Of a stretch of 64,000 nt of DNA, positions 33,180 through 42,546 are shown piece after piece (position 1 is the stretch's first letter; every line of letters starts with the position of its first letter). Under the pieces are notes generated by a model. The model saw nothing but the letters and a program-made list of their open reading frames with translations, was not told the DNA's origin and did not search any database. This DNA comes from Magnaporthiopsis rhizophila (taxonomy: Eukaryota; Ascomycota; Sordariomycetes; Magnaporthales; Magnaporthaceae). Position numbers and translations under genes: made by a program. The stretch spans positions 47,499 to 111,498 of the forward strand of contig PYSS01000027.1 of the NCBI GenBank assembly GCA_003049465.1, written 5' to 3'.

Positions 33180-34145
33180 ATGAAAATTTCCATGACTTCG
33201 ACCGCCGCTGCGGCGCTTTTCCTGCTGCCCCAGCTCGCGTCGGCACACTACCTCTTCCCTAGATTCATCATCAACGATACGGTTTCCGAGCCGCAGGAGT
33301 TCACCCGCGAGCATGACAACGGCTTCCAGCCGCTCAAGACCCCAGAGATCCTGGCCAGCAACGACATCCGCTGCAACAAGGGGTCCTGGAACCATCGCAA
33401 ACAGCCCAAGACGGCCAAGGTCAAGGCCGGCCGGGACATCGTCGGCTTCCAGACTGCCGTTGGCAACGTCTTCCACCCGGGGCCCATTACCGTGAGTGCA
33501 AACAAATTTCGGCTGTCACAACGGGGTGTCAGGACAAAGCTAACGCGTCACAACAATCCCCTCTCGCAGATCATGGCGTCCAGGGCTCCGGGCAACGTGG
33601 CCGACTACGACGGGTCCGGCGACTGGTTCCAGCTTTACGAGCTCGGCACCAAGAAGCCTTGGAACGGCAAGGACGACGGCTGGCTCACCAAGGACAAGAA
33701 CCGCTTCACCTTCAAGCTGACGGACAAGATCCCGAAGGGCCAGTACCTGCTGCGCATTCAGCACATGGCTGTCCACCAACCCTACAAGGCCAAGGAGCTC
33801 TACATCATGTGCGCCCACGTCGAGGTCGAGAGCGAGTACAATGGCCCCGCACCCGGCCCGACCATCAAGCTGCCCGGCGGCTACAAGGCCGACGACAGGG
33901 CCTTTGGGCTCGACAGCTGGGCCAAGCCGCCACCCAAGGAGGCCTTCGCGCCCGGGCCCCCCGTGTGGCCCAGTGGCGGCGGCGGCGGCGGCGGCGCTCC
34001 GGCTAACGACGACGCGAAGCCCGGCAAGCAGGACCAGGGTGCCAAGGCCAAAGGCGGCGACAAGCAGCAGCAGTCTACCAAGTCGAAGGGCGGCGACAAG
34101 AACAGGGACAAGAGCAGGAAGGTGAAGCGCGTCCTCTCGGCCTAG
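33180..34145 (+). CDS. AA9 lytic polysaccharide monooxygenase
   Basis: Exons 33180-33491 and 33570-34145; intron 33492-33569 (GTGAGT, AAGCTAAC branch, CGCAG). The product is 295 aa. The signal peptide ends ...LASA, so the mature protein begins with His, the first ligand of the copper histidine brace. The second brace His is in HPGPI, directly before the intron. LYIMCA holds the likely axial Tyr, next to the conserved Cys that pairs with another. After the catalytic domain (about residue 235) comes a Gly-rich linker and a Lys/Gln/Ser-rich tail instead of a cellulose-binding module. AA9 enzymes cut cellulose or related glucans oxidatively outside the cell. Confidence 0.9.
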   Translation: MKISMTSTAAAALFLLPQLASAHYLFPRFIINDTVSEPQEFTREHDNGFQPLKTPEILASNDIRCNKGSWNHRKQPKTAKVKAGRDIVGFQTAVGNVFHPGPITVSANKFRLSQRGVRTKLTRHNNPLSQIMASRAPGNVADYDGSGDWFQLYELGTKKPWNGKDDGWLTKDKNRFTFKLTDKIPKGQYLLRIQHMAVHQPYKAKELYIMCAHVEVESEYNGPAPGPTIKLPGGYKADDRAFGLDSWAKPPPKEAFAPGPPVWPSGGGGGGGAPANDDAKPGKQDQGAKAKGGDKQQQSTKSKGGDKNRDKSRKVKRVLSA

Positions 34146-35324
34146 TTGGCCAAAATGGATGTTTCTTCTGCCTTGCTATTTTCATGCCCACCAAACACAG
34201 GAAGCGGCGTCGGTCTGGTTTCACAGTACATGGGCGGCGAGTGTGTCTGCCAGACTTGTCCTGTGACGGGCGGAAAACGGAATGCCCTTTTGAACTTGTT
34301 GTCTTCGTATGCATTTGTTCTTTGTATCTAGCCAGCGTCTGCCATGAAATATGTGTCTATGCCCATCGATTCCATCGGACCTTATGAGTGCTCCCTGTGT
34401 ACCCTCGCTCGGCAGAAAAGTCATCCATCGCCAGCCTGCAACTCCTATAGACTCGGCTTCGAGGTAAGACTTCTCCGCTTGGGAACAGAATCCCAGTAGA
34501 TAAAGTACTCTGAAACTCGAGTGCAGAGTCTTGTGCCCGTACGTCTAGGCTGTGTATAAAAGATAGGGATGTCAGCCAGGTTGCCTCCTTTGAGATTTCT
34601 AGGCCAAGAGCGGGACTTCATGCTGGCACCAATAATTGATACCAAACGAACTTGCCAGCTGGCCAGTGACTTGAACGATGCAGACCCTGTAGATCTTCCT
34701 GGGAGTGGTGGGATAATGGTGTAGTGATATTGGTGATGGGCGAGTGCCAGAGTGCTGTGTGCGATATGGAACCTGAAAAGCCAGGCAAGCACGTCATGGA
34801 AGCTCCAGGCAGCCTACCTCCGGCCAGTTGACCGCCTTCCTGCCCTGAGGAAACGCACAGACCCATGCCGGTTCTCCACTCGACAGGAGAGTCCACAGCG
34901 TGCTCCCATGGGCTCGAGTCTTGCTAGATATCTAGGTTGGTCTGCTCGCCATCCCCCGTGCAGGACTGTTCCGCAATATTCTACAATGGATTTTTGCAAA
35001 ATAAAGTCGGGATACGTTCTTCTGGCTTTGGAATATCTGTCCCCATTATCATATTCCCCATGCCTACGCTGGTCACTTTGCAAAATGCCCCAAGAGTCTG
35101 GCCAGGGAGCACCAACGTCTGGCCAGCAAGCACCGTCGAAGCCCGAATAGAGCACTGCTTGCTTGAGCTTGGGTCCGTGCTATTCGCCAGTCCCGTGACT
35201 CACAGAAGGCTTTGGAAATTTTTCGTTTATCAACCCAAATCTCCCCACCTGCAACGCGCCCGGAACTCTTCACAACACCACAACCACAAACAACAAAAAA
35301 AAAAAAAAATCAAAGACAGAAAAG
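34146..35324. other. intergenic, no supported gene
   Basis: The left part is the 3' side of the LPMO gene. The right end has an A-rich leader (A run near 35295-35309) just before a small spliced gene. Frames in between overlap antisense and carry no motif. Confidence 0.45.
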
Positions 35325-35598
35325 ATGTGTCGTCTTTCCAGACACCTGCGCACCATCGCGCGGACACAATACCGCATCTTTATGCGAAAGACCTTCTGGT
35401 CTCGGCCATTCGAGTCTACCGTCCTTTTGGCCGGCTGGACCCTGGTTGTCCGGTACGTATCGCGATCGTCCATCGACTTCCACCTCCCCGACCTCAACCA
35501 CTTTCTGACATCAACTTCCATGCAGTGCCGCTTTCGTGGCGGCGACGAACCGCGCTGCGATTAAAGAAGAGCAAATAAAGCGCCGCTGGTCCTACTAA
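35325..35598 (+). CDS. very small single-pass membrane protein (66 aa)
   Basis: Exons 35325-35452 and 35526-35598; intron 35453-35525 has GTACGT, a CTGAC branch near 35502 and a TGCAG acceptor. The lengths (128 + 73) close to 66 aa ending KRRWSY. The N-terminal half is strongly basic with Arg spaced as in a mitochondrial presequence or membrane-flanking helix. Residues ~33-50 are hydrophobic (STVLLAGWTLVVRAAFVAA), and the C-terminus is charged. Size and layout fit a small inner-mitochondrial or organelle membrane protein. I do not recognise the family. A perfect 11-bp hairpin encloses the stop codon. Confidence 0.6.
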
Positions 35599-35609
35599 AG
35601 GACCAGCGG
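35583..35609. repeat. perfect 11-bp inverted repeat around a stop codon
   Basis: Stem CCGCTGGTCCT pairs with AGGACCAGCGG around a 5-nt loop (ACTAA). The TAA stop of the 66-aa gene overlaps the loop, so the end of the coding region would sit in a hairpin in the mRNA. Confidence 0.8.
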
Positions 35610-36169
35610 TGACTTTAAGGGCGAGTAATCTATTTCCTTTGATCTTCATCCTGACATCGCCTGGCGCGCCATGTCCACATCTCTTTTCACTTCTGCGCCT
35701 TCTTATCTCCGTCTGGAACCAAGCCAGATGGCATCCGTGACGTCGTCTAGCATCCGCTGGGTTCTCAGTGCTTGCCAACCCAGTGCCCTCGCCAGCCGAG
35801 TCCCAAGCCCATGCTCTCCCCATCGTCCTCTTCTCCAAGATGGTTTCCCACACAAGATCTCTCATCCTCCTGTCAACACCCATTCACCTCTGAATATTCA
35901 AACACGTCGTGGAATCCATCCTTTTTTTTTGAGATCCAGCACTCCATATCATCCTCATCCCAAACGTATCCTCCATTTGAATACCAGCACCCTTTTCCCC
36001 AGGATTTCCTCTTCCCAAAGCCCACTGCCCTCTCAAAAGTCTTTCATACAGTCCAGTGACTGTCTTTGCCGCACAGACTAGAATCAACGGGCGTGCACAT
36101 TTACCATCAACCCGACATTGAATTACTTTTACCCACGGTCATTCCCTTTCTAACTAAAACTGCTTTCAG
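35610..36169. other. intergenic, C/T-rich, no gene
   Basis: A strongly pyrimidine-rich stretch is seen from about 35660 to 36060. The plus-strand frames in it are Ser/Pro/His-rich, as expected from composition alone. No gene is called. Confidence 0.4.
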
Positions 36170-36580
36170 CCATCGTAAGATGCCTTGGCTCGGCCGTAGC
36201 TAAAAACTACGGCTCGGCCATCGTAAGATACTATGGCTCAGACGTCATGTCCTGCTGATATCTTTTTCGTTCATTCTATATACTATGGCTCAGACGCCAC
36301 ATCCTGCGGGTTTCTTTTCTTCATACAGATTACGTTTTGTATATTTTCTTCCTACTCATGCGCCCGCCGATCAGGGCGTGGATGTCAAAGACACCCAGAA
36401 CGTCGTGTGCATGAGTGGGAAGGAAATATGCAAAACATATTTAGTCTGTATGACTGAGAAGGAAATCTGAAAGGTGTGGCGTCTGAGCCATAGTATTTAG
36501 AATGAACGAAAAAGAAATCAGCAGGATATGATATACATGCCTGAGAAGGAGATTTGCAAGACGTGGTCGAGAAAGAAGTT
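36170..36580. repeat. complex palindromic repeat array
   Basis: The arms 36246-36361 and 36409-36525 are inverted copies around a 47-bp spacer. Each arm is itself built of repeated units: TACTATGGCTCAGACG occurs twice in the left arm about 55 bp apart, and GAGAAGGAAAT-like units occur three times in the right part (near 36418, 36456, 36542). To the left, CATCGTAAGAT is repeated at about 36172 and 36219, flanking a small hairpin GGCCGTAG/CTACGGC. It carries no complete gene. It may be a fold-back element or an inverted duplication of a minisatellite. Confidence 0.7.
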
Positions 36581-37496
36581 TGTCGAGGATATTACAACAA
36601 CCCGTCAAAAATTTATCGACAAAAACATGCGACAAGACGCGAGGGGACTTTTGTCAAGAGTACAACAATATCCGATAAAGACGCCTGAGGTCCGAAGACA
36701 CTTGGCCTAGAGAGCAATAATATCCTACCATTTTCCCATTTATCAACAGATCTCACCTTCTCGCGAACAGCACATTCCGCGATGCGACATCATGGCCAGC
36801 GCGAAGCAGCCGACGACGGCGGGTGCCAAGCGAAGAGGGGCGGTGGACTCACCCACAGCGCCTTGACCGTGGCCAAGAGCATGCCGGTATCCGCCTCCAA
36901 GTTTCTTGCGCCATTTTCTCCGACCATTAAGCTTGTTCGACGCCACCCACCGAGATAGGAAGGTCTTTGGTTCAGTTGCTGCAAGGACCGTGGATAAAGA
37001 CAAGAAAACGCCCCAGATCCACTTTAGCTGGCTGAATCTGACGCTGGCCCTACAAGCATCAACACCGTCACACCCACAAACACGGAGCGGACGAAAATAT
37101 CATCAAGCAGGTCAGGCTCGGCCGGACAGGACGCTACGCCTGTTTAGGAGAGTCCGGACGGCGACGCACGCTTACTGGCGGGGGCGGGGGGCTGGGGTCA
37201 CATTCCACCTCCCGATTTGGGCCACGGCGATATCGCTTGGCGGCGGGCCTGTGCAATCAACCATCCACATCGCCAATATCCTGTCCCACCTCCCGAGACG
37301 AGAGTACGCAGGTTATGCCGGGGCTATGGGGGTGAACAGAGCGGCTGGTGGCAGCGGAGGCGCGCAGCTCTCCGGCGTCGACAAGAAAAAAAGGACTGCA
37401 TCCCCATCTCTTCTTTATGGCTTATCGGTCGCCTTCTCGTTCGTCTTTCTGCCGTCGTCACCCTAGATCGGCTAGAACCAGCGTCGCCCTGTCACG
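36581..37496. other. intergenic, promoter of the aminopeptidase gene
   Basis: A plus-strand frame at 36906-37466 has no leader or motif and runs into the leader of the next gene; it is not called. An A run lies near 37384-37392. Confidence 0.4.
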
Positions 37497-39075
37497 ATGA
37501 AGAACACCGTCGCTGCTGCTGCGGCACTGCTCGCCAGCACCCTCCCCGCGATACAAGGACAAAAATGCATCCACCGTGTGACCGGCGAGAAGCTCGAGGC
37601 CGAGATGAAAGTCGACGCCGTCCTTGCACGGGCTCAGAAGCTTCAGGACCTGGCGTACTCGACCCCCGGCCGCAACCGCCAGTGGCAGCAGCCCGGCTTC
37701 GACCTCACGATGGACTACATCGAGGAGACGCTGAAGCAGACGAACTTCTACAACATTGAGCGCCGGCCAACCCTCTTCCGCGTCGCCCGCGACCCAGCAA
37801 ACGTCACTGTCGACGGCGTCAACTACCCCAGCTCTCCCATGACCACCAGCTCGCGCAGAGAACTTATCACCGGCGTCTTCAACGACGCTCCCATCGTCGT
37901 CGTCGATGCCGTCGGCTGCGAACCCGCAAATTACCCTAACGCGACCGGCGCCCTTACCCTCATCCTGCGCGGCAACTGCACCTTCGAGCTCAAGTCACAA
38001 CTCTCCAAGCAAGCCGGCGCAGTCGGTGCCATCGTCCGCAACGCACCTGACAGCCCGTAAGTACCTAACCCACTGCTCCTCCCATCCTGCTCGGCTTGTT
38101 AAAGACACAAAGTAAACCAAACTGGAGCGTGTTTTTAGATCCTTCGGCAACGGCGTCATTGGCGACAATGTCGCAAGCCTCGTCCCAACAACCATGATGC
38201 GCTACGAAGACGGCGCCGCCCTCCTCGCGCGGGTGCAGGCGGGCCCGGCGCTGGCGGATCTGGCCATCGAATACGCCAACCTGACAAGCTTCAACATCAT
38301 CGCGACGTCGAAGCGCGGCAACCAGAGCAACATCATCATGGCGGGGGCGCACGCCGACTCTGTCGAGGCGGGACCGGGCGTCAACGACGACGGCAGCGGC
38401 ACCGTGTCGATCCTCGAGACGGCGGTGCAGCTGGCCAAGTTCGGCCTCACCAACGCGGTCCGGTTCGCGTGGTGGACGGCGGAAGAGGACGGGCTGCTCG
38501 GGTCCTACTACTACACGCGCAACGCGCCCGCCGACGAGCTGGCCAAGATCCGCGCCTATCTCAACTTCGACATGGTCGGCAGCAATAACTTTGTGTACGG
38601 CATCCTCGACGGCAACGGCGACGCCTACGGCACCAGGGGACCTCCCGGGTCCGCCGAGATCGAGAGCTTGTGGGAGCGATACTTTGAGTCGCGCGGCCTC
38701 CCGCACGACCCGTCCGCGCTCTCGGGCCGCAGCGACTACGCCGGCTTCCTGGACGTTGGGATCGCCTCGGGTGGGCTGACGACGGGCGCCGACGAGGCCA
38801 AGACGGCCGAGCAGGTGGCCAAGTACGGCGGCGTCGAGGGCGCCATCCTGGACCCTTACTACCACTCGGCCGACGACACGGTCGCCAACCTCAACGGCAC
38901 CGCGCTGGGCGTCATGGCTAAAGGAATCGCGTACGCCATCGGCACCTATGCCCGCAGCTTTGACGGCTTCCCAGTCCGGAGCCCGCCCGCTGCTGGGAGC
39001 GAACCCAGGCTTTTCGGTCTAACTGACAACGCTGCTTCTTTCAAGCTTGGTCCTCTTACCATGTGGCGCGTTTAA
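37497..39075 (+). CDS. secreted M28 zinc aminopeptidase with PA domain
   Basis: Exons 37497-38056 and 38139-39075; intron 38057-38138 (GTAAGT, TTTAG); 498 aa. Residues 1-~21 are a signal peptide. A protease-associated domain spans roughly 115-225 and is cut by the intron. The M28 catalytic domain follows: zinc ligands His (GAHADS), bridging Asp (NDDGSGT), Glu-Glu of AEEDGLLGS (catalytic base and ligand), Asp (FDMVGS) and His (YYHSADDT) are all present. The arrangement matches fungal aminopeptidase Y / leucine aminopeptidase-like enzymes, which trim N-terminal residues from peptides outside the cell or in the vacuole. Several N-glycosylation sites suggest secretion. Confidence 0.93.
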
Positions 39076-40114
39076 ATATGGGTGGTGATTGGCACGTGGG
39101 TTATGATGGCATGACTTTTGGCGATGGCGGTAGGTGTGAAGGACAAGAAAATGGAAAGAAAAAAAAAACCATTCAGAGTATCTCTCCTGTACCTACTGTA
39201 ATCAGTACCATTGTGAAAACAGCCTCGGGAAATCAAAGGTCTAGGATTAGGTTCGATCCCACGGCTATCTACGCCTAATCGTGATACTCCTTGTTCCCTA
39301 TCTGGGGCGGTCAAGTGTTGCCGTCAACCGATCCATGTCCATCTTTCCACGCTACCCAGCAAAAGTGGCACCCACCCCCCTGCTGCATCAACTGCCGTGC
39401 CTCTATGCCATTGGAAACGCGGTCATGTTCTTATCTCGTGCTGCTGTGGTGGCTTGGCACGATTCCACCGCCAAACCCGCCTTCTTATCTGGACTACACA
39501 CGCGTTTTTGTTTTGCTGCTGTGCGACGCTCCTGCCCAGCTGGGAGAGTTTTTGCTCGGGATCTTGTGTCGGGATGCAAGATTAGTTCGCAATCTCATGG
39601 GGTCCGGCCCGAGGACTCGGCCGGCCCTAAAATGCCCCATCTTCTCGACTTTGACAGCCTCTCCTCACGGGACCGTCTTGGCAAAAGTCTAGTGAGCCTC
39701 GTGTTCCCTTGCTCAACCTTTTCTGCATTCTGTCCAAGCTCTCTCGCCGTCGGCTCGCCACCTGGCATCTCCAAAACCCCGCAGATCCGGGGCCGAAGTC
39801 CCATCGTCACGTCTAGGTCGTCCCCGGATTCGGCGCCGTCCAAAGCCTACCCGATTTCAGCTCAAGCGAACTGTCACACCGAGCCCGGAAGCAGTAAATC
39901 AGACGAAGCTTGTTTATGCGGGGGCGCGCGAACCCCGCGTCCTTTGAGCTAGGGACTACCCGCCGCAAGCCACTTGTGTTCTAGATCAAAACCCTCCCAG
40001 TCGACGGACGTTCTTGACGAGCGCAGAGACCAGCGCCCACCCATTCCCGCTCGACTGCTTGAATCACGGCTTGCTTACTTGTCCCAGCGCTATACACGCA
40101 CAACACCCAACACG
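39076..40114. other. intergenic, promoter of the permease gene
   Basis: A plus-strand frame of 223 codons (39281-39952) has neither motif nor coding-like composition and is not called. No repeats or RNA genes are seen. Confidence 0.45.
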
Positions 40115-42220
40115 ATGGCGGAAAAGATGTTGATCGGAGACGACAAGCCCGTGACGTCGGCCCTCGCGCCGGGAGAGGTGGCCATCCTGGACGGCAGATA
40201 CAACCACGACGACGAGGTCCTCGCGGCGCTGGGTTACAAGTAGGTTGCCGCAGCGATGGGAAGCCTCTCATCCGAGGAACAAGAGCGCTGAAATGTTACT
40301 ACATTCACAACACGACGACAGGCCCGAGTTCAAGCGCGAATTTACGCTCTGGACGACGTTTTGCGGTAAGTTTTACGTGCTGGCTGGCTCTCCCCGCACC
40401 GTGACACGAAGAGCGGAAGCGCTGACACGCACCGGACGTTTAGTATCGTTTGCTGTCCTCGGCCTGTTGCCGTCGTTCGCGTCGACGCTGTACTATGGGA
40501 TGGGATACGCAGGGACTCCCGGTATGGTCTGGGGCTGGCTCGTCGCCTTGGTCTTTATCGCCTGCATAGCCGCAAGCATGGGTAAGCAAGGAGCCTCTTT
40601 GCTCGGACTTTCACTGCGCTACGCTAACACCGTCCCAGCCGAGCTCTGCTCCGCCATGCCGACCTCGGGTGGCCTCTACTACGCCAGCGCCGTCCTGGCC
40701 GGGCCGCGCTGGGGTCCCTTCGCGTCCTGGGTGACGGGCTGGTCCAACTGGGTCGGCCAGATGACGAGCGCGCCGTCGGTCAACTACGGCGTGGCGGCCA
40801 TGACGTGTGCGGCCGCGTCCATGGCGCACCCGTCGTACGTGCCGGAGCGCTGGCACGTGTTCCTGGTGTCGGTGCTGCTGATGCTGGCGCACTCGGTCGT
40901 GTCGTCCATGCCGACGCGCTGGATCGCCACCTTCAACTCGGCCGGGTCGAGCTTCAACATGGCCGCGCTGCTCGTCGTCGTCGTCGTGCTGCTCGCCGCC
41001 CCGGGGAGCGTGCGCGAGGCAGCCGGCCTGCCCCGTTTTAACTCGTCCAGCGACGTCTGGGGATCCTTCTATGCCGGGACGGGGTATCCGGACGGCGTGG
41101 CCGTGCTCATGTCGTTCATCGCCGTCATCTGGACCATGAGCGGCTACGACTCGCCCTTCCACCTGAGCGAGGAGAGCAGCAACGCCAACATTGCCGCGCC
41201 GCGGGCTATGTTGCTGACTGCCACGGTGGGCGGCATCGTGGGCTGGGTGCTTCAGGTCACGGTCGCCTATACCGTCGTCGACATCGGCGCCGCGCTCAAC
41301 TCGGACCTGGGCCAGCCCTGGGCTTCATACCTCGTCCAGGTCCTGCCGCAAGACGCCGCGCTGGCGTGTCTTGCCCTCACTATCATTGCGGGCTTCTCCA
41401 TGGGGCAGGGCTGCATGGTTGCCGCATCTCGTACGTGACTGTTTTCCCATTTTGCCGCACTCATTCTATGTTTGGAACACTGCTGACAGGAGCGTTTATA
41501 GGTGTGTAAGTATTGATACTGTTAACTACCCCAATTAGCGATACTTTGTTTCTAATCCTCAACGTGATAGCACCTTTGCCTACGCCCGCGACGGCTGCTT
41601 CCCATTCTCCAGGATATGGGCTCGCGTGAACCAGACAACCAAGACGCCCGTCAACGCCGTCTGGATGAACTGCACACTGGGCTGCTTGTTGCTGCTGCTG
41701 ATATTTGCCGGCGACCTCGCCATCGGCGCCATCTTCTCGGTAAGCTCATCTTTTGCGCCTGCTCTCTAGTACAGCGACAAGCAGCAGCAAAACCAGCAAC
41801 CCAGCTGGCTAACCGCCAACCGCACAGATCGGAGCCCTGGCCGCCTTCTTTTCCTTCACGATCCCCATCGCGATCCGCACCTACGTGGTGGGCGCCCGCT
41901 TCCGCCCGGGCCCGTGGCACCTGGGTCGGTACAGCTGGGTGTTTGGCACGCTCTCGACGGGCTTCACGGCCCTGATGATGCCGGTCATGTGTCTGCCCAG
42001 CCACACGGGCGACGAGCTGACGCCCAGCGGCATGAACTGGACCGTCGTCGTTTGGGGCGTGCCCATGCTGTGTGCCGTCGTGTGGTTCGCCGTCGACGCG
42101 CACAAGTGGTTCAAGGGACCCAGGGTCAATATCGAGCACATGCTTGCGGGCCCAGAGATGGAGGCGCATGTTATTCGAGGGGTTGACGTGGCTGGGAGCG
42201 CCAAGGATGGATCTGTATAG
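40115..42220 (+). CDS. APC-superfamily amino acid/GABA/choline permease
   Basis: Seven exons: 40115-40239, 40322-40365, 40444-40581, 40639-41430, 41502-41505, 41571-41739, 41828-42220. All junctions use GT-AG, and the summed length (1665 nt) gives exactly 555 codons, 554 aa. About 12 membrane segments are present. Family motifs include the N-terminal LGYKPEFKREFTLW, segment-1 GLLPSFASTL, PTSGGLYYAS, GYDSPFHLSEES and FAYARD. These place it with fungal GABA/choline/amino-acid permeases (APC, ACT family), which import small zwitterions with protons at the plasma membrane. Exon 5 is only four bases (GTGT); without it the frame to SRVTFAYARD is lost. The gene converges on the ZIP gene, with 326 bp between stop codons. 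Confidence 0.92.
41502..41505 (+). other. 4-nt micro-exon of the permease gene
   Basis: GTGT sits between a TTTATAG acceptor (with GCTGAC branch 15 nt before) and a GTAAGT donor. It completes Arg and starts Val in the family-conserved SRVTFAYARD motif. Skipping it shifts the frame. Confidence 0.75.
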
Positions 42221-42546
42221 GGAGGGTGGTTGAGATATTTCCAGCATGGGTCTATGAATGCAAGGTCAAGGGTTGAGGCTTTGGGAACGTCAAGCGCAGT
42301 GCCGAAGTACACGGTACAAGTCGAAACGCCGTTTCTATTATCATGAGATGATGGGCGCAAAATGTCGCCATCCGCTAAGCAGATCCACGCCATTTTACCA
42401 CCCATGCCATGCCAAAGACAAGCCCCAAACAAAAACAAAAATGTCGTCATGCAAGCCCCTGCCCAGAGCTGCTTTCATATTTACAAGCTCCCAGAAAAGA
42501 AAGAAAGTTCTGCCACAAAAGCAAAAGACCGGACGGGGAAAAGGGC
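42221..42546. other. short convergent intergenic region
   Basis: This holds the 3' ends of the permease (+) and ZIP (-) genes. No other feature is seen. Confidence 0.6.

Noticed and set aside
25057..34145. Idea that the sugar transporter, SDR, KP4-like protein and LPMO form a metabolic or secondary-metabolite cluster
   Set aside because: Genes are 1.3-1.8 kb or more apart, on different strands, with no core biosynthetic enzyme or cluster regulator.
36906..37466. Plus-strand frame of 186 codons before the aminopeptidase
   Set aside because: Covers the promoter and leader of the M28 gene and lacks coding character.
39240..39275. GGTTCGATCCC, like a tRNA T-loop
   Set aside because: The flanking bases do not form a T stem, and no acceptor, D or anticodon arm could be found upstream.
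39281..39952. Plus-strand frame of 223 codons
   Set aside because: No motif, and it lies in the permease promoter; composition looks noncoding.
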